Part shown: positions 19,026-28,386 of the stretch, one piece after another
Position numbering within the stretch: the stretch's first letter is position 1
How the letters are laid out: each line of letters opens with the position of its first letter
NCBI GenBank assembly: GCA_964643355.1
Contig: CAZXPW010000020.1
Location: forward strand, 6,876 to 70,875
Direction of reading: 5' to 3'
DNA: 64,000 nt
Source: FEN-1350 sp964643355
GTDB taxonomy: Bacteria > Planctomycetota > Phycisphaerae > Sedimentisphaerales > Anaerohalosphaeraceae
The notes under the pieces: model-generated
What the model was told of the DNA's origin: nothing
Database searches by the model: none
The model's input: the letters and a program-made list of their open reading frames with translations, nothing else
Translations under genes and position numbers: made by a program

Positions 19026-19940
19026 TTGATAGTATCAACAGGGAGATGGTATCGAACACCAACGGTGCTGGGGATTTGGATTGTGCTGATTGTTGCCTCT
19101 GGCGGTTGCCGGCGACCCAGCACGGGCGACGATTCCAGTATGATTCAGATCAAAGGGTCGGACACGATTGTCAATGCCAATCAGAAACTCAGTGAAGAAT
19201 TTATGAAGATAAACCCCGAGATTTTTGTTGCCGTCACAGGCGGAGGGTCGGGAGTGGGAATCGCGTCGTTGATCAACGGTTCCTGCCATCTGGCGGCGTC
19301 TTCGCGGGAAATGACGGCCAAAGAAATCGACATGGCCCACAAGCGGGGCGTCGAGCCCAGGGAAATCGTCGTGGCCTTTGACGGCATTGCGGTGATCGTC
19401 AATCCCCACAATCCGATCGAACAACTGACGATCGACGATCTGCATCGGATCTTTACCGGCAAGGCGACTTCCTGGAAGGATTTCGGCTGGAAGGATTTGC
19501 CCATCGTGACCTTGTCCCGTGAGGTCAGTTCGGGGACTTACGCGTACTTCAAGGAAGTGGTGATTCATTTGGGCCGCAAAGGCAGCCAGGAAGAGTTTTC
19601 GCCCAAGACCCTGATGATGTCGTCGTCTCAGACGATTGTGGAAGAGGTGGTCAGCAATGAAGGCGCCATCGGCTATTTGGGAATGGGGTATGCTTCGGAT
19701 AGGACCAAATCGGTCGCGATAGCCAATAACAAGGAATCCGGATTCTTCCCGCCGACGCTGGCGGAAGTCATGAACAAACAATATCCCTTGTCTCGCCCCC
19801 TGTATTTTTACTCCAATGGCGATCCGAAAGGAACGACCAGGTTGTTTGTGGATTTTTCGCTGAGCCCGTCCGGACAGCGCCAGTTTATGGAAACCGGATT
19901 TGTCCCTCTGGAGCAGTCGCATGCGCCGACGATTCAATGA
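19026..19940 (+). CDS. pstS: Phosphate ABC transporter substrate-binding lipoprotein
   Basis: A 304-residue protein. The TTG at 19026 is chosen because AAAGGA lies 7 bases before it and because it gives a short lipoprotein signal, ending in the hydrophobic run and SGGC lipobox around residue 25. The PBP-like fold shows GSDTIVNANQ at the start, TGGGSGVGIASLI, AASSREMT, FDGIAVIVNP, LTIDDLHRIFTGK, SREVSSGTYAYF and NEGAIGYLGMGY, all typical of PstS. The Ser-Gly-Thr loop and the Ser of GGGSG are phosphate-binding positions in the family. It delivers phosphate to PstCA at the cell envelope. It is the first gene of the operon; its last 20 bases overlap pstC. Confidence 0.93.
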   Translation: MIVSTGRWYRTPTVLGIWIVLIVASGGCRRPSTGDDSSMIQIKGSDTIVNANQKLSEEFMKINPEIFVAVTGGGSGVGIASLINGSCHLAASSREMTAKEIDMAHKRGVEPREIVVAFDGIAVIVNPHNPIEQLTIDDLHRIFTGKATSWKDFGWKDLPIVTLSREVSSGTYAYFKEVVIHLGRKGSQEEFSPKTLMMSSSQTIVEEVVSNEGAIGYLGMGYASDRTKSVAIANNKESGFFPPTLAEVMNKQYPLSRPLYFYSNGDPKGTTRLFVDFSLSPSGQRQFMETGFVPLEQSHAPTIQ

Positions 19941-20790
19941 GATCTTGATCGAGGGCTGTATCCGCTTAAGCGGTTTTCTGTGCATCGGATTCGTGGTGCT
20001 GATCTTCCTGTTTTTGCTCAAAGACGCCCTGTCGTTGTTCGGCGTGTATTCCCCGAACGAATTCCTGTTCGGCCATCAATGGCTTCCGGTCTCCGAACCG
20101 CCGCATTTCGGGATTGTTCCGCTGGTGGTCGGCTCGCTGTATGTCACCGTCGGGGCGATTCTCATTTGCGTTCCGATCGGCGTGGGGGCGGCGATGTATA
20201 TCGCTGAGGTCGCTCCGCAGTCGCTCAAGACAATCCTCAAGTCGCTGGTCGAGATCCTGGCGGCGATCCCCAGCGTCGTGTTGGGCTTTATCGGGATCGT
20301 ATGGTTGGGGCCGTTTCTCAAAAATACCTTTCACCTGAATACCGGGATGTGCGGCCTGACGGGAAGTCTGCTGCTGGCCTTCATGGCCCTGCCAACGATT
20401 ATCAGCATCTCCGAGGACGCTCTGGTCGGGGTGCCCAGGGCCTACCGCGAGGCCGCGTTTGGGCTGGGCGCGACACGATGGCAGACCCTGTGGCGAATCC
20501 TGTTGCCCTCGGCGTCATCGGGAATCATCGCCGGCGTGATGCTCGGGATCGGTCGCGTGATCGGGGAGACGATGGTGGTCATGATGGTGACCGGAAACGC
20601 GCCGGTGATCCCGGCGTCGATTCTGCAACCGTTGCGAACCCTGACCGCGACGGTCGCCAGCGAGATGGGAGAAGCCGTCAGCGGATCGGAGCATTACTAT
20701 GCTTTGTTTGCCGTAGGGTTGATCCTGTTTATTATTACCTTTATCATCAACCTGATTGCGGATATGTCGTTGCGAAAGGCCCGCCGATGA
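19921..20790 (+). CDS. pstC: Phosphate ABC transporter permease PstC
   Basis: A 289-residue membrane protein. ATG 19921 has GGAG seven bases before it and overlaps the pstS stop. About six membrane segments are visible. The cytoplasmic EAA loop reads EAAFGLGATRWQTLWRILLP and docks on the ATPase. The order S-C-A-B-B-U with overlaps at most junctions indicates one transcript. It forms the channel together with PstA. Confidence 0.95.
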   Translation: MRRRFNEILIEGCIRLSGFLCIGFVVLIFLFLLKDALSLFGVYSPNEFLFGHQWLPVSEPPHFGIVPLVVGSLYVTVGAILICVPIGVGAAMYIAEVAPQSLKTILKSLVEILAAIPSVVLGFIGIVWLGPFLKNTFHLNTGMCGLTGSLLLAFMALPTIISISEDALVGVPRAYREAAFGLGATRWQTLWRILLPSASSGIIAGVMLGIGRVIGETMVVMMVTGNAPVIPASILQPLRTLTATVASEMGEAVSGSEHYYALFAVGLILFIITFIINLIADMSLRKARR

Positions 20791-21638
20791 TTTCCGTAAA
20801 GAGTTATCAAAAGCTCGCCTTTGCCCTGCTCGGCGTGGGCACGCTGTTTCTGGTGGTCGTTCCGATCCTGTTGACGATTCTCTATATTCTCGTCAACGGA
20901 GGGTCTGCGGTAACCTGGGAGTTTCTCACCCAGCCCCCTCGCAATGGCATGAAGGAAGGGGGAATTCTGCCGGCCATTGTCGGTACGATTGTGCTGATCG
21001 TCGGAACGATGCTGTTCGCCCTGCCGCTGGGGATCTTGTCGGCCGTCTATCTGGTCGAATACGCTCGCGACAACTTGTTTACCCGGATGATCAAATTGTC
21101 CGTGGTGAACCTGTCCGGAATCCCGTCGATTGTGTATGGCCTATTTGGGTTGACGCTGTTCGTGGGCTTCTGCCGGTTCGGAACCTCGATTCTATCCGGA
21201 GCCCTGACGCTGGCGATCATGAGTTTGCCGGTGATCATCACCGCCACCAAAGAGGCGCTGGAGTCCGTCCCTCGGGCGTTTCGCGAGGTCAGCTTCAGTC
21301 TTGGCGCCACCCGATGGCAAACCGTCCGGTATTGCGTCTTGCCCTACGCCATTCCGGGGATCCTGACCGGTACGGTGCTCAGTTTGAGCCGTGCGGCCGG
21401 CGAAACGGCCCCGATCCTGTTCACGGTCGCGGCGTTCTATCTGCCCCGCCTTCCGCGGTCGGTGTACGACCAGGTCATGGCGCTGCCGTATCATTTGTAT
21501 GTGATCTCGACCCAGGTGCCGAACATGCCCCTGAAGCTGAGTTTCGCCACCGGATTTGTCCTGATCGCCATTGTGTTTCTGATGAACATCGCCAGCGTAT
21601 TCCTGCGGGCCCACTACCGGAAAAAAAAGACATGGTGA
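20787..21638 (+). CDS. pstA: Phosphate ABC transporter permease PstA
   Basis: A 283-residue membrane protein whose ATG overlaps the pstC stop as ATGA (20787-20790), so translation is probably coupled. It has about six membrane segments, the family start with a long first hydrophobic helix, WEFLTQPPRNGMKEGGI in the first outer loop, NLSGIPSIVYGLFGL, and an EAA loop REVSFSLGATRWQTVRYCV. AAGETAPILFTVAAF is also typical of PstA. It pairs with PstC. Confidence 0.95.
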   Translation: MISVKSYQKLAFALLGVGTLFLVVVPILLTILYILVNGGSAVTWEFLTQPPRNGMKEGGILPAIVGTIVLIVGTMLFALPLGILSAVYLVEYARDNLFTRMIKLSVVNLSGIPSIVYGLFGLTLFVGFCRFGTSILSGALTLAIMSLPVIITATKEALESVPRAFREVSFSLGATRWQTVRYCVLPYAIPGILTGTVLSLSRAAGETAPILFTVAAFYLPRLPRSVYDQVMALPYHLYVISTQVPNMPLKLSFATGFVLIAIVFLMNIASVFLRAHYRKKKTW

Positions 21639-22390
21639 ACCCCCAGCCCATCCTCCAGGTTGAGAAGCTTCAGTGTTTCTACGGAAACCAGCGGGTCATC
21701 AACAACCTAAACCTGGAGGTGTTGCGCAACGAAATCCTCGGCGTGATCGGACCGGCCAACAGCGGAAAGACGACCTTTCTGCGGGCCCTAAACCGGCTCA
21801 ACGCTCTGAATCCTTCCTATCGGCAGACCGGCACGATCACTTTTGATGGTCGAGACCTTGGCACGATTCCCGACAACCTGCTCCGCAAGAGGATCGGGAT
21901 CATCTTTGCCTTGCCCCAGGTCTTGCCGATCAGCATTTACCAGAACATCGCATACGGCCCGAAGATCCACGGGATTACCAGGAAGGCAAAAGTGGATCAG
22001 ATCGTCGAAGAATCTCTGCAGAAGGCGTATCTGTGGGAGGAAGTCAAAGATCGTCTGGACCTGCAGGCCAACCGGCTTTCGGGCGGCCAGCAGCAGCGGT
22101 TGTGTATCGCGCGCACGCTGGCGGTCGAGCCGGAGGTCATCCTCTACGACGAACCGTGTTCGGGCCTGGATCCGATCTCCACGGCCAAGGTCGAAGACGC
22201 GATGCAGAAACTGAAGGAACACTATACGCAGATCTTGGTGACCAACAACACCAAGCAGGCCGCCCGCGTCAGCGATCGTACGGCGTTCTTCCTGATGGGC
22301 GAGTTGGTGGAACTGACCGATACCAACACGCTCTTCACCAGCCCCTCGGACCCGCGAACCAACGACTATGTCACCGGCAGGTTTGGATAA
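21632..22390 (+). CDS. pstB: Phosphate ABC transporter ATPase PstB, paralogue 1 (degenerate Q- and H-loops)
   Basis: A 252-residue ATPase; ATG 21632 overlaps the pstA stop by 7 bases. Walker A is GPANSGKTT, the signature is a clean LSGGQQQRLCIAR and Walker B is VILYDEPCSGLD with the catalytic Glu. Two key positions are changed against the family. The Q-loop, normally VFQKP, reads IIFALPQ, so the Gln is Ala. The H-loop, normally VTHNMQQAAR, reads VTNNTKQAAR, so the switch His is Asn. These changes should leave the ATP bound to this subunit poorly hydrolysed. The next gene is a second PstB with the opposite pattern (intact loops, degenerate signature), so the two probably form one asymmetric dimer. 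It is codirectional and one base from the next gene. Confidence 0.9.
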   Translation: MVNPQPILQVEKLQCFYGNQRVINNLNLEVLRNEILGVIGPANSGKTTFLRALNRLNALNPSYRQTGTITFDGRDLGTIPDNLLRKRIGIIFALPQVLPISIYQNIAYGPKIHGITRKAKVDQIVEESLQKAYLWEEVKDRLDLQANRLSGGQQQRLCIARTLAVEPEVILYDEPCSGLDPISTAKVEDAMQKLKEHYTQILVTNNTKQAARVSDRTAFFLMGELVELTDTNTLFTSPSDPRTNDYVTGRFG

Positions 22391-22391
22391 G

Positions 22392-23147
22392 ATGGACACG
22401 ATCACGACACAAGACCTGGATTTGTACTACGGGGATTTTCTGGCCCTGAAAAAAGTGGCGATCCGGATTCCCGACCGGAATATTACGGCGATGATCGGTC
22501 CTTCCGGCTGCGGCAAGAGCACGCTGCTGCGGTGCTTCAACCGCATGAATGACCTCATCGATCAGGTTCGAATCGAGGGCCGGATTCTCATCGATAACGA
22601 GAATATCCTGGACCCGAAAATGGATCTGATCGCGTTGCGCCGCAAGGTCGGCATGGTGTTTCAGCGGCCGAATGTCTTCGATCTGTCGGTCCTGGAAAAT
22701 CTGAGATTCGGATTGCGGATTCATCGCCGAATGGGTACGCGCTCCGAGGTGATGGAAGCAATCGAATGGGGGCTGGAACATGTCGGTTTGTGGAACGACC
22801 TGAAGGATCGGCTCACAGTCAATGCCCGTTCCCTGACGCTCGAACAGCAGCAGCGGTTGTGCATCGCCCGTGTGCTCATCCTCAAGCCCGAGATTATCCT
22901 GCTGGACGAACCCTGTTCGGCCCTGGATCCGATCGCGACGATGAAGATCGAAGAACTCTTGCGGGTCTTGCGGGAGGAATACACGCTGGTGATCGTGACC
23001 CACAATATGCAGCAGGCGGCGAGGGTTTCGGATTTTACCGGGTTTATGTATCTCGGCGAATTGATCGAGTTCGACCAGACCAGCCGGATGTTTACCAATC
23101 CGGCCAAAAAATTGACGGAAAATTATATCAGCGGCCAGTTCGGATAA
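22392..23147 (+). CDS. pstB: Phosphate ABC transporter ATPase PstB, paralogue 2 (degenerate signature)
   Basis: A 251-residue ATPase beginning one base after the stop of paralogue 1. Walker A GPSGCGKST, Q-loop GMVFQRPNVF, Walker B IILLDEPCSALD and H-loop VTHNMQQAARVSD are all canonical. The ABC signature is not: where PstB has SLSGGQQQRL this protein reads SLTLEQQQRL, losing the Ser and both Gly that contact the ATP gamma-phosphate of the partner. The first line (YYGDFLALKKVAIRIP) and the end (YISGQFG) are otherwise very close to ordinary PstB. It should hydrolyse ATP using the intact signature of paralogue 1. Confidence 0.92.
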   Translation: MDTITTQDLDLYYGDFLALKKVAIRIPDRNITAMIGPSGCGKSTLLRCFNRMNDLIDQVRIEGRILIDNENILDPKMDLIALRRKVGMVFQRPNVFDLSVLENLRFGLRIHRRMGTRSEVMEAIEWGLEHVGLWNDLKDRLTVNARSLTLEQQQRLCIARVLILKPEIILLDEPCSALDPIATMKIEELLRVLREEYTLVIVTHNMQQAARVSDFTGFMYLGELIEFDQTSRMFTNPAKKLTENYISGQFG

Positions 23148-23159
23148 TGAGGAAGGATT

Positions 23160-23825
23160 ATGGTGCGGGAAAACTTTGTCAAAAATATCCGGGAACTTGA
23201 AAAGGATATTGTCGGCATGACTGAGATGGTTGTCGCCGCCACGCGGCAGTCTGTCGAGGCCCTCAAGGCCCGCGACATCAATGCCGCCAAAAAAATCATC
23301 GCCGACGATGTCAAAATCAACAAGCGGCGATGGGAAATCGAGGAAAAGTGCGTCAATATGATCGCTACCCAGCAGCCCGTGGCCGGCGATCTCCGCGAGA
23401 TCATCTCGGTCCTGAGCATCATCACTGAACTGGAACGCATGGGCGACTATGCCGAGGGGATTGCCAAGATCGTGGTAATGATCGGAAATGAACCGCTGGT
23501 CAAGCCCCTGATCGACATCCCGCGCATGGCCGACAAAGCCATCGACATGCTCCAGCGAAGCATTGACGCCTTTCTCCGACGCGATGCCGTGGCGGCCAAG
23601 GCCATTTGCGCCGAAGACGACGAAGTCGATGTCCTCAACGATCAGGTCCATCGCGAACTTCTTTGCTTTATGATCGAGGATCCCCGGACCATCTCCCGGG
23701 CGACCCCCTTGATCTGGGCCTCGCACAACCTGGAACGGATCGCCGACCGCGTAACCAACATCTGCGAACGGATCGTCTTTCTGGCCGGCGGGACCATGAA
23801 GGATCTGAAAGTATCCAGCTACTGA
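23160..23825 (+). CDS. phoU: Phosphate transport regulator PhoU
   Basis: A 221-residue helical protein starting at ATG 23160 with GAGGAAGG just before it. Two PhoU repeats (about residues 10-100 and 115-210) have the family metal-binding pattern: ELERMGDYAEGIAK in the first and NLERIADRVTNICE in the second. It normally ties the Pst transporter to a PhoR-type sensor kinase and restrains phosphate uptake. No phoR or phoB gene is in this window. It closes the pst operon, 12 bases after the second ATPase. Confidence 0.95.
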   Translation: MVRENFVKNIRELEKDIVGMTEMVVAATRQSVEALKARDINAAKKIIADDVKINKRRWEIEEKCVNMIATQQPVAGDLREIISVLSIITELERMGDYAEGIAKIVVMIGNEPLVKPLIDIPRMADKAIDMLQRSIDAFLRRDAVAAKAICAEDDEVDVLNDQVHRELLCFMIEDPRTISRATPLIWASHNLERIADRVTNICERIVFLAGGTMKDLKVSSY

Positions 23826-23847
23826 TCCCAAATCGCGACCGGCTCTT

Positions 23848-25335
<1,488 letters not shown>

Positions 25336-25540
25336 GAGGTTCTCCCGAGTTTGCCGGGTTCATTATACTCGCCCATTCGAAAGCGACAAGACGGAGTCCT
25401 GACGATTGATTGAACGCCTGGAGAAATAAATTTGTTTCCGAAATGGGGTTGCTTGTGTCCGGCTGGAACGATACAATGCAGTCTCTTTCTCCAGGGTGTT
25501 GAACCGCAAGAAAACTGAATTCCGATGGAAAATCAACGAG

Positions 25541-26146
25541 ATGGCTTCCGTCCCGATCATTGCGATTGTGGGGGGGATCGGTTCCGGCAAAAGTACCGTG
25601 GCCTCCGAATTCGCGCAACAGGGTTGTGCCGTCTTCGATGCCGACAGGGTGGCCCACGAACTGCTGTTGGATCAACAGGTCCAACAGGAACTTGTGAATT
25701 CTTTTGGCCCGGGGATCCGCAATAACCGCGGCCGAATCGACCGGAAGAAACTGGCCGAAGCCGCCTTTTCCAGCCAGGCCAATGTCCGGAAAATCAACGG
25801 TATCATCCACCCTCGAGTTATGGATGAATGTCTTCGGAAAGTCAAACAATATCGCCAGGATCCGGCTTGCAGAGCCGTCGTTCTCGATGTTCCTCTCCTT
25901 CTCGAAGCGGGGGGGGAAGGTCGATTGGATCGGTTGGTCTTTGTGGACTGTCCCTGGGATTTGCGGATCGCCCGGGCCGCGGGAAAGGGGCTGACTCCCG
26001 AAGAAATAAAAAAACGAGAAAATTTTCAGATTTCGCTGGACAAAAAACGGGCAATGGCTCATTATATTATACAGAATGACTTGGACAGGACCGCTGTTAC
26101 CGAACAGGTTCGGCGGATTTTAGCAGCCGTGAATGACAATCGGTAG
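25541..26146 (+). CDS. coaE: Dephospho-CoA kinase
   Basis: A 201-residue protein with P-loop GGIGSGKSTVA right at the start, AVFDADRVAHELL (substrate Asp), IIHPRV, LDVPLLLEAGG and VFVDCPWDLRIAR. The last step of CoA synthesis, ATP-dependent phosphorylation of the 3-prime ribose hydroxyl, is expected. The length fits the family (about 200). ATG 25541 is taken because the P-loop normally begins within 10 residues; an in-frame GTG at 25496 would add 15 residues, and neither has a strong binding site. The Walker region and lid (LTPEEIKKREN) are intact. It is divergent from the Ycf46-like gene and precedes rho. Confidence 0.94.
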   Translation: MASVPIIAIVGGIGSGKSTVASEFAQQGCAVFDADRVAHELLLDQQVQQELVNSFGPGIRNNRGRIDRKKLAEAAFSSQANVRKINGIIHPRVMDECLRKVKQYRQDPACRAVVLDVPLLLEAGGEGRLDRLVFVDCPWDLRIARAAGKGLTPEEIKKRENFQISLDKKRAMAHYIIQNDLDRTAVTEQVRRILAAVNDNR

Positions 26147-26300
26147 TAGTTCGGGGCAATCTGCGATTCCCAATTTCTATAATCCAGCAGACATATTCAA
26201 CCCCTCTTGATCCCATCCGAATGTTGTTGCAGGGGATCGGGGTGAACGGTGGTTTCCTCCCGCGATGGAAGAAATCCGATATTGACCACAAGGAGCTCGA

Positions 26301-27899
26301 ATGACAAAACAAAGCAGTAAGCCGGAAGACAAAACGCCGAAGAAACGCGGCCGAAAACCAAAACAACCGGTCCAGGTTGAAACCGAACAGGCCCCCGGAA
26401 TGGACTATGCCGGCAGCGATGACATGGTACGCAACGGCGACATCAATGGCAATGTCGCCGCTCCCGAGGCAAAACCCCTTCCTCCGATCGAAGAAGAAGA
26501 ATACGCTCCGGTTCAACCGCCGGAGTCCTCGCAAGTTGTGAGCGAACCGGCTCCCGTGGCCGAGGCCGAAAGTCCGGCTCAGGTCGAAAAGCCGACGGAT
26601 GAATCCATCCACGCCAAATACGAGCGGATCAAGAAAGGGAACCTTCACCTCAAGGATCTGCAAAATCTCGACGCCGTCGAACTGCACAAAGTCGCCCGCA
26701 AGGAAGGCGTGACCGAGTACATGGGGCTCACCAAGCAGGAGCTGATCTTCAAGATCCTCCGCGAACGAGTCCGCCAGAACGGCCTGATGTTCGGCGAGGG
26801 TGTGTTGGAAATACTCCCCGATGGGTTCGGCTTTCTGCGAAGTCCCAAGTACAACTACCTCGCCTCGCCGGATGATGTCTATGTGTCGCCCTCTCAGATC
26901 CGCCGATTCGGCCTGCGGCCCGGCAATATTGTGTCCGGCCAGATTCGTCCCCCCAAGGACAGCGAAAAGTATTTTGCCCTGCTCCGGGTCGAAGCCATCA
27001 ACTATCAGGAACCCGACAAACTGCAGGAAAAGGTCGTCTTCCGCGACCTGACTCCGTTGCACGCCGAGGAACGACTGATCCTCGAGACTACCTCCGATGA
27101 GTTGAGCATGCGGGTGATGGACCTGATTACCCCCATCGGCAAGGGGCAGCGCGGCCTGATCGTCGCGCCGCCCCGGACCGGCAAGACGGTCCTGCTACAG
27201 AAAATGGCCAACGCCGTCAGCACCAATCATCCCGAAGTCAAGATGATCGTCCTGCTGATCGACGAGCGGCCGGAAGAGGTCACCGACATGGAACGCAAGG
27301 TCGCCAAGGATGTCGAAGTCATCAGTTCGACCTTTGACGAGCCGACCTCCCGCCATTGTCAGGTTGCCGAAATGGTCATCGAAAAGGCCAAACGGATGGT
27401 CGAATATGGCGAGGATGTGGTCATCCTGCTCGACTCGATTACGCGTCTGGCCCGTGCCTACAATACCGAAATGCCCCACTCCGGAAAAATCCTCACCGGT
27501 GGCGTGGACGCCAACGCGATGCAGATGCCCAAGCGTTTCTTCGGCGCGGCCCGCAACATCGAAAATGGCGGCTCGCTGACGATCATCGCCACCGCCCTCA
27601 TCGACACCGGTTCCAAGATGGACGAAGTGATCTTCGAAGAATTCAAGGCCACCGGAAACTCCGAACTGCATCTGGATCGAAAACTGGTCGAGCGGCGAAT
27701 CTTCCCCGCCATCGACATCAGCAAGAGCGGCACGCGCCGCGAAGAGCTCCTTTTGGACAAAAAGGAACTCGAGCTGGCCTACCGTCTGCGAAAGGTCCTC
27801 AGCGAGATGAACCTCGTCGAGGCCGTCGAACTGCTCAAGAACCGGCTGGCCAAGTTCAAGACCAACGCCGAATTCCTGATGTCTCTGAGTCTGGATTGA
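26301..27899 (+). CDS. rho: Transcription termination factor Rho with long charged N-terminal extension
   Basis: A 532-residue protein with AAGGAGC before the ATG. Residues 1-100 are a charged, Pro- and Glu-rich low-complexity extension that starts with a Lys/Arg-rich patch (KKRGRKPKQP); this is about 110 residues more than the E. coli protein. The Rho N-domain (KDLQNLDAVELHKVARKEG) and the RNA-binding cold-shock-like domain (EGVLEILPDGFGFLRSP) follow. The ATPase part has PPRTGKTVLLQ (Walker A), LLIDERPEEVTDM, VILLDSITRLARAYN (Walker B) and MPKRFFGAARNIE (secondary RNA site). Rho is an RNA helicase that ends transcription. Such extensions are common in high-GC and planctomycete Rho proteins. 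A terminator follows. Confidence 0.97.
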   Translation: MTKQSSKPEDKTPKKRGRKPKQPVQVETEQAPGMDYAGSDDMVRNGDINGNVAAPEAKPLPPIEEEEYAPVQPPESSQVVSEPAPVAEAESPAQVEKPTDESIHAKYERIKKGNLHLKDLQNLDAVELHKVARKEGVTEYMGLTKQELIFKILRERVRQNGLMFGEGVLEILPDGFGFLRSPKYNYLASPDDVYVSPSQIRRFGLRPGNIVSGQIRPPKDSEKYFALLRVEAINYQEPDKLQEKVVFRDLTPLHAEERLILETTSDELSMRVMDLITPIGKGQRGLIVAPPRTGKTVLLQKMANAVSTNHPEVKMIVLLIDERPEEVTDMERKVAKDVEVISSTFDEPTSRHCQVAEMVIEKAKRMVEYGEDVVILLDSITRLARAYNTEMPHSGKILTGGVDANAMQMPKRFFGAARNIENGGSLTIIATALIDTGSKMDEVIFEEFKATGNSELHLDRKLVERRIFPAIDISKSGTRREELLLDKKELELAYRLRKVLSEMNLVEAVELLKNRLAKFKTNAEFLMSLSLD

Positions 27900-27961
27900 T
27901 CGCGACCTTTGGGCGGTGGGGCGTTCCTCGCTTTACAGCCATGGTCCAATCGATACACTGG

Positions 27962-27995
27962 AGTCCCGGCGTCGTTTCGGTGTCCGGGACTTTTT
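27962..27995 (+). terminator. Rho-independent terminator after rho
   Basis: AGTCCCGG / CCGGGACT (27962-27969 and 27984-27991) with a 14-base loop, followed by TTTTT. It lies 62 bases past the rho stop. Confidence 0.8.
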
Positions 27996-28106
27996 AATTC
28001 CGAAAAGGATGTCAGGTTCCTTTTTCGATTCTAAGTAGCCCGATTGTATATCGACGGGTGGCGACCAACTCGTCCCGTTTATTGGGGATGTCGTGGATGA
28101 GTTTTG

Positions 28107-28255
28107 TAGGGGACGGATAGCGTCCGCCCGTTTTTCGAATCTCCCGCGAACGCGGGAATCCGGTAGCCCCGGAGGGGCGTAAGAATTTAGCCGGGGGCGT
28201 AAGCCCCCGGTATCTGATGCAACAAGGGATGTCAGCCCCGAAGGGGCGATAGAAT
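28107..28255. repeat. Cluster of intergenic palindromic repeat units
   Basis: Several hairpin units sit side by side in the rho-valS gap (27900-28386), which holds no gene. They are GGACGGATAGCGTCCGCCCG-like (28107-28130), CCCGCGAACGCGGGAATCC (28143-28161), AGCCCCGGAGGGGCGTAAG (28165-28183), GCCGGGGGCGTAAGCCCCCGG (inverted repeat, about 28189-28210) and AGCCCCGAAGGGGCGATAG (28234-28252). The first two units recur in the same order at 31828-31879. A degenerate third copy of the second unit is at about 28286-28303. They look like mobile REP-type elements. Confidence 0.7.
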
Positions 28256-28386
28256 CGTTTGTAAAATGTTGAGGGAAGCGTATCATTCCCGCGAACGCTG
28301 GAACCAGATTGTTTCGAGTTTTTGAATTTGGACTTGTTCAGAATTCCGGATTTTTCTTAGTCTTTGTGGTGAAAAAATAGGACTCA

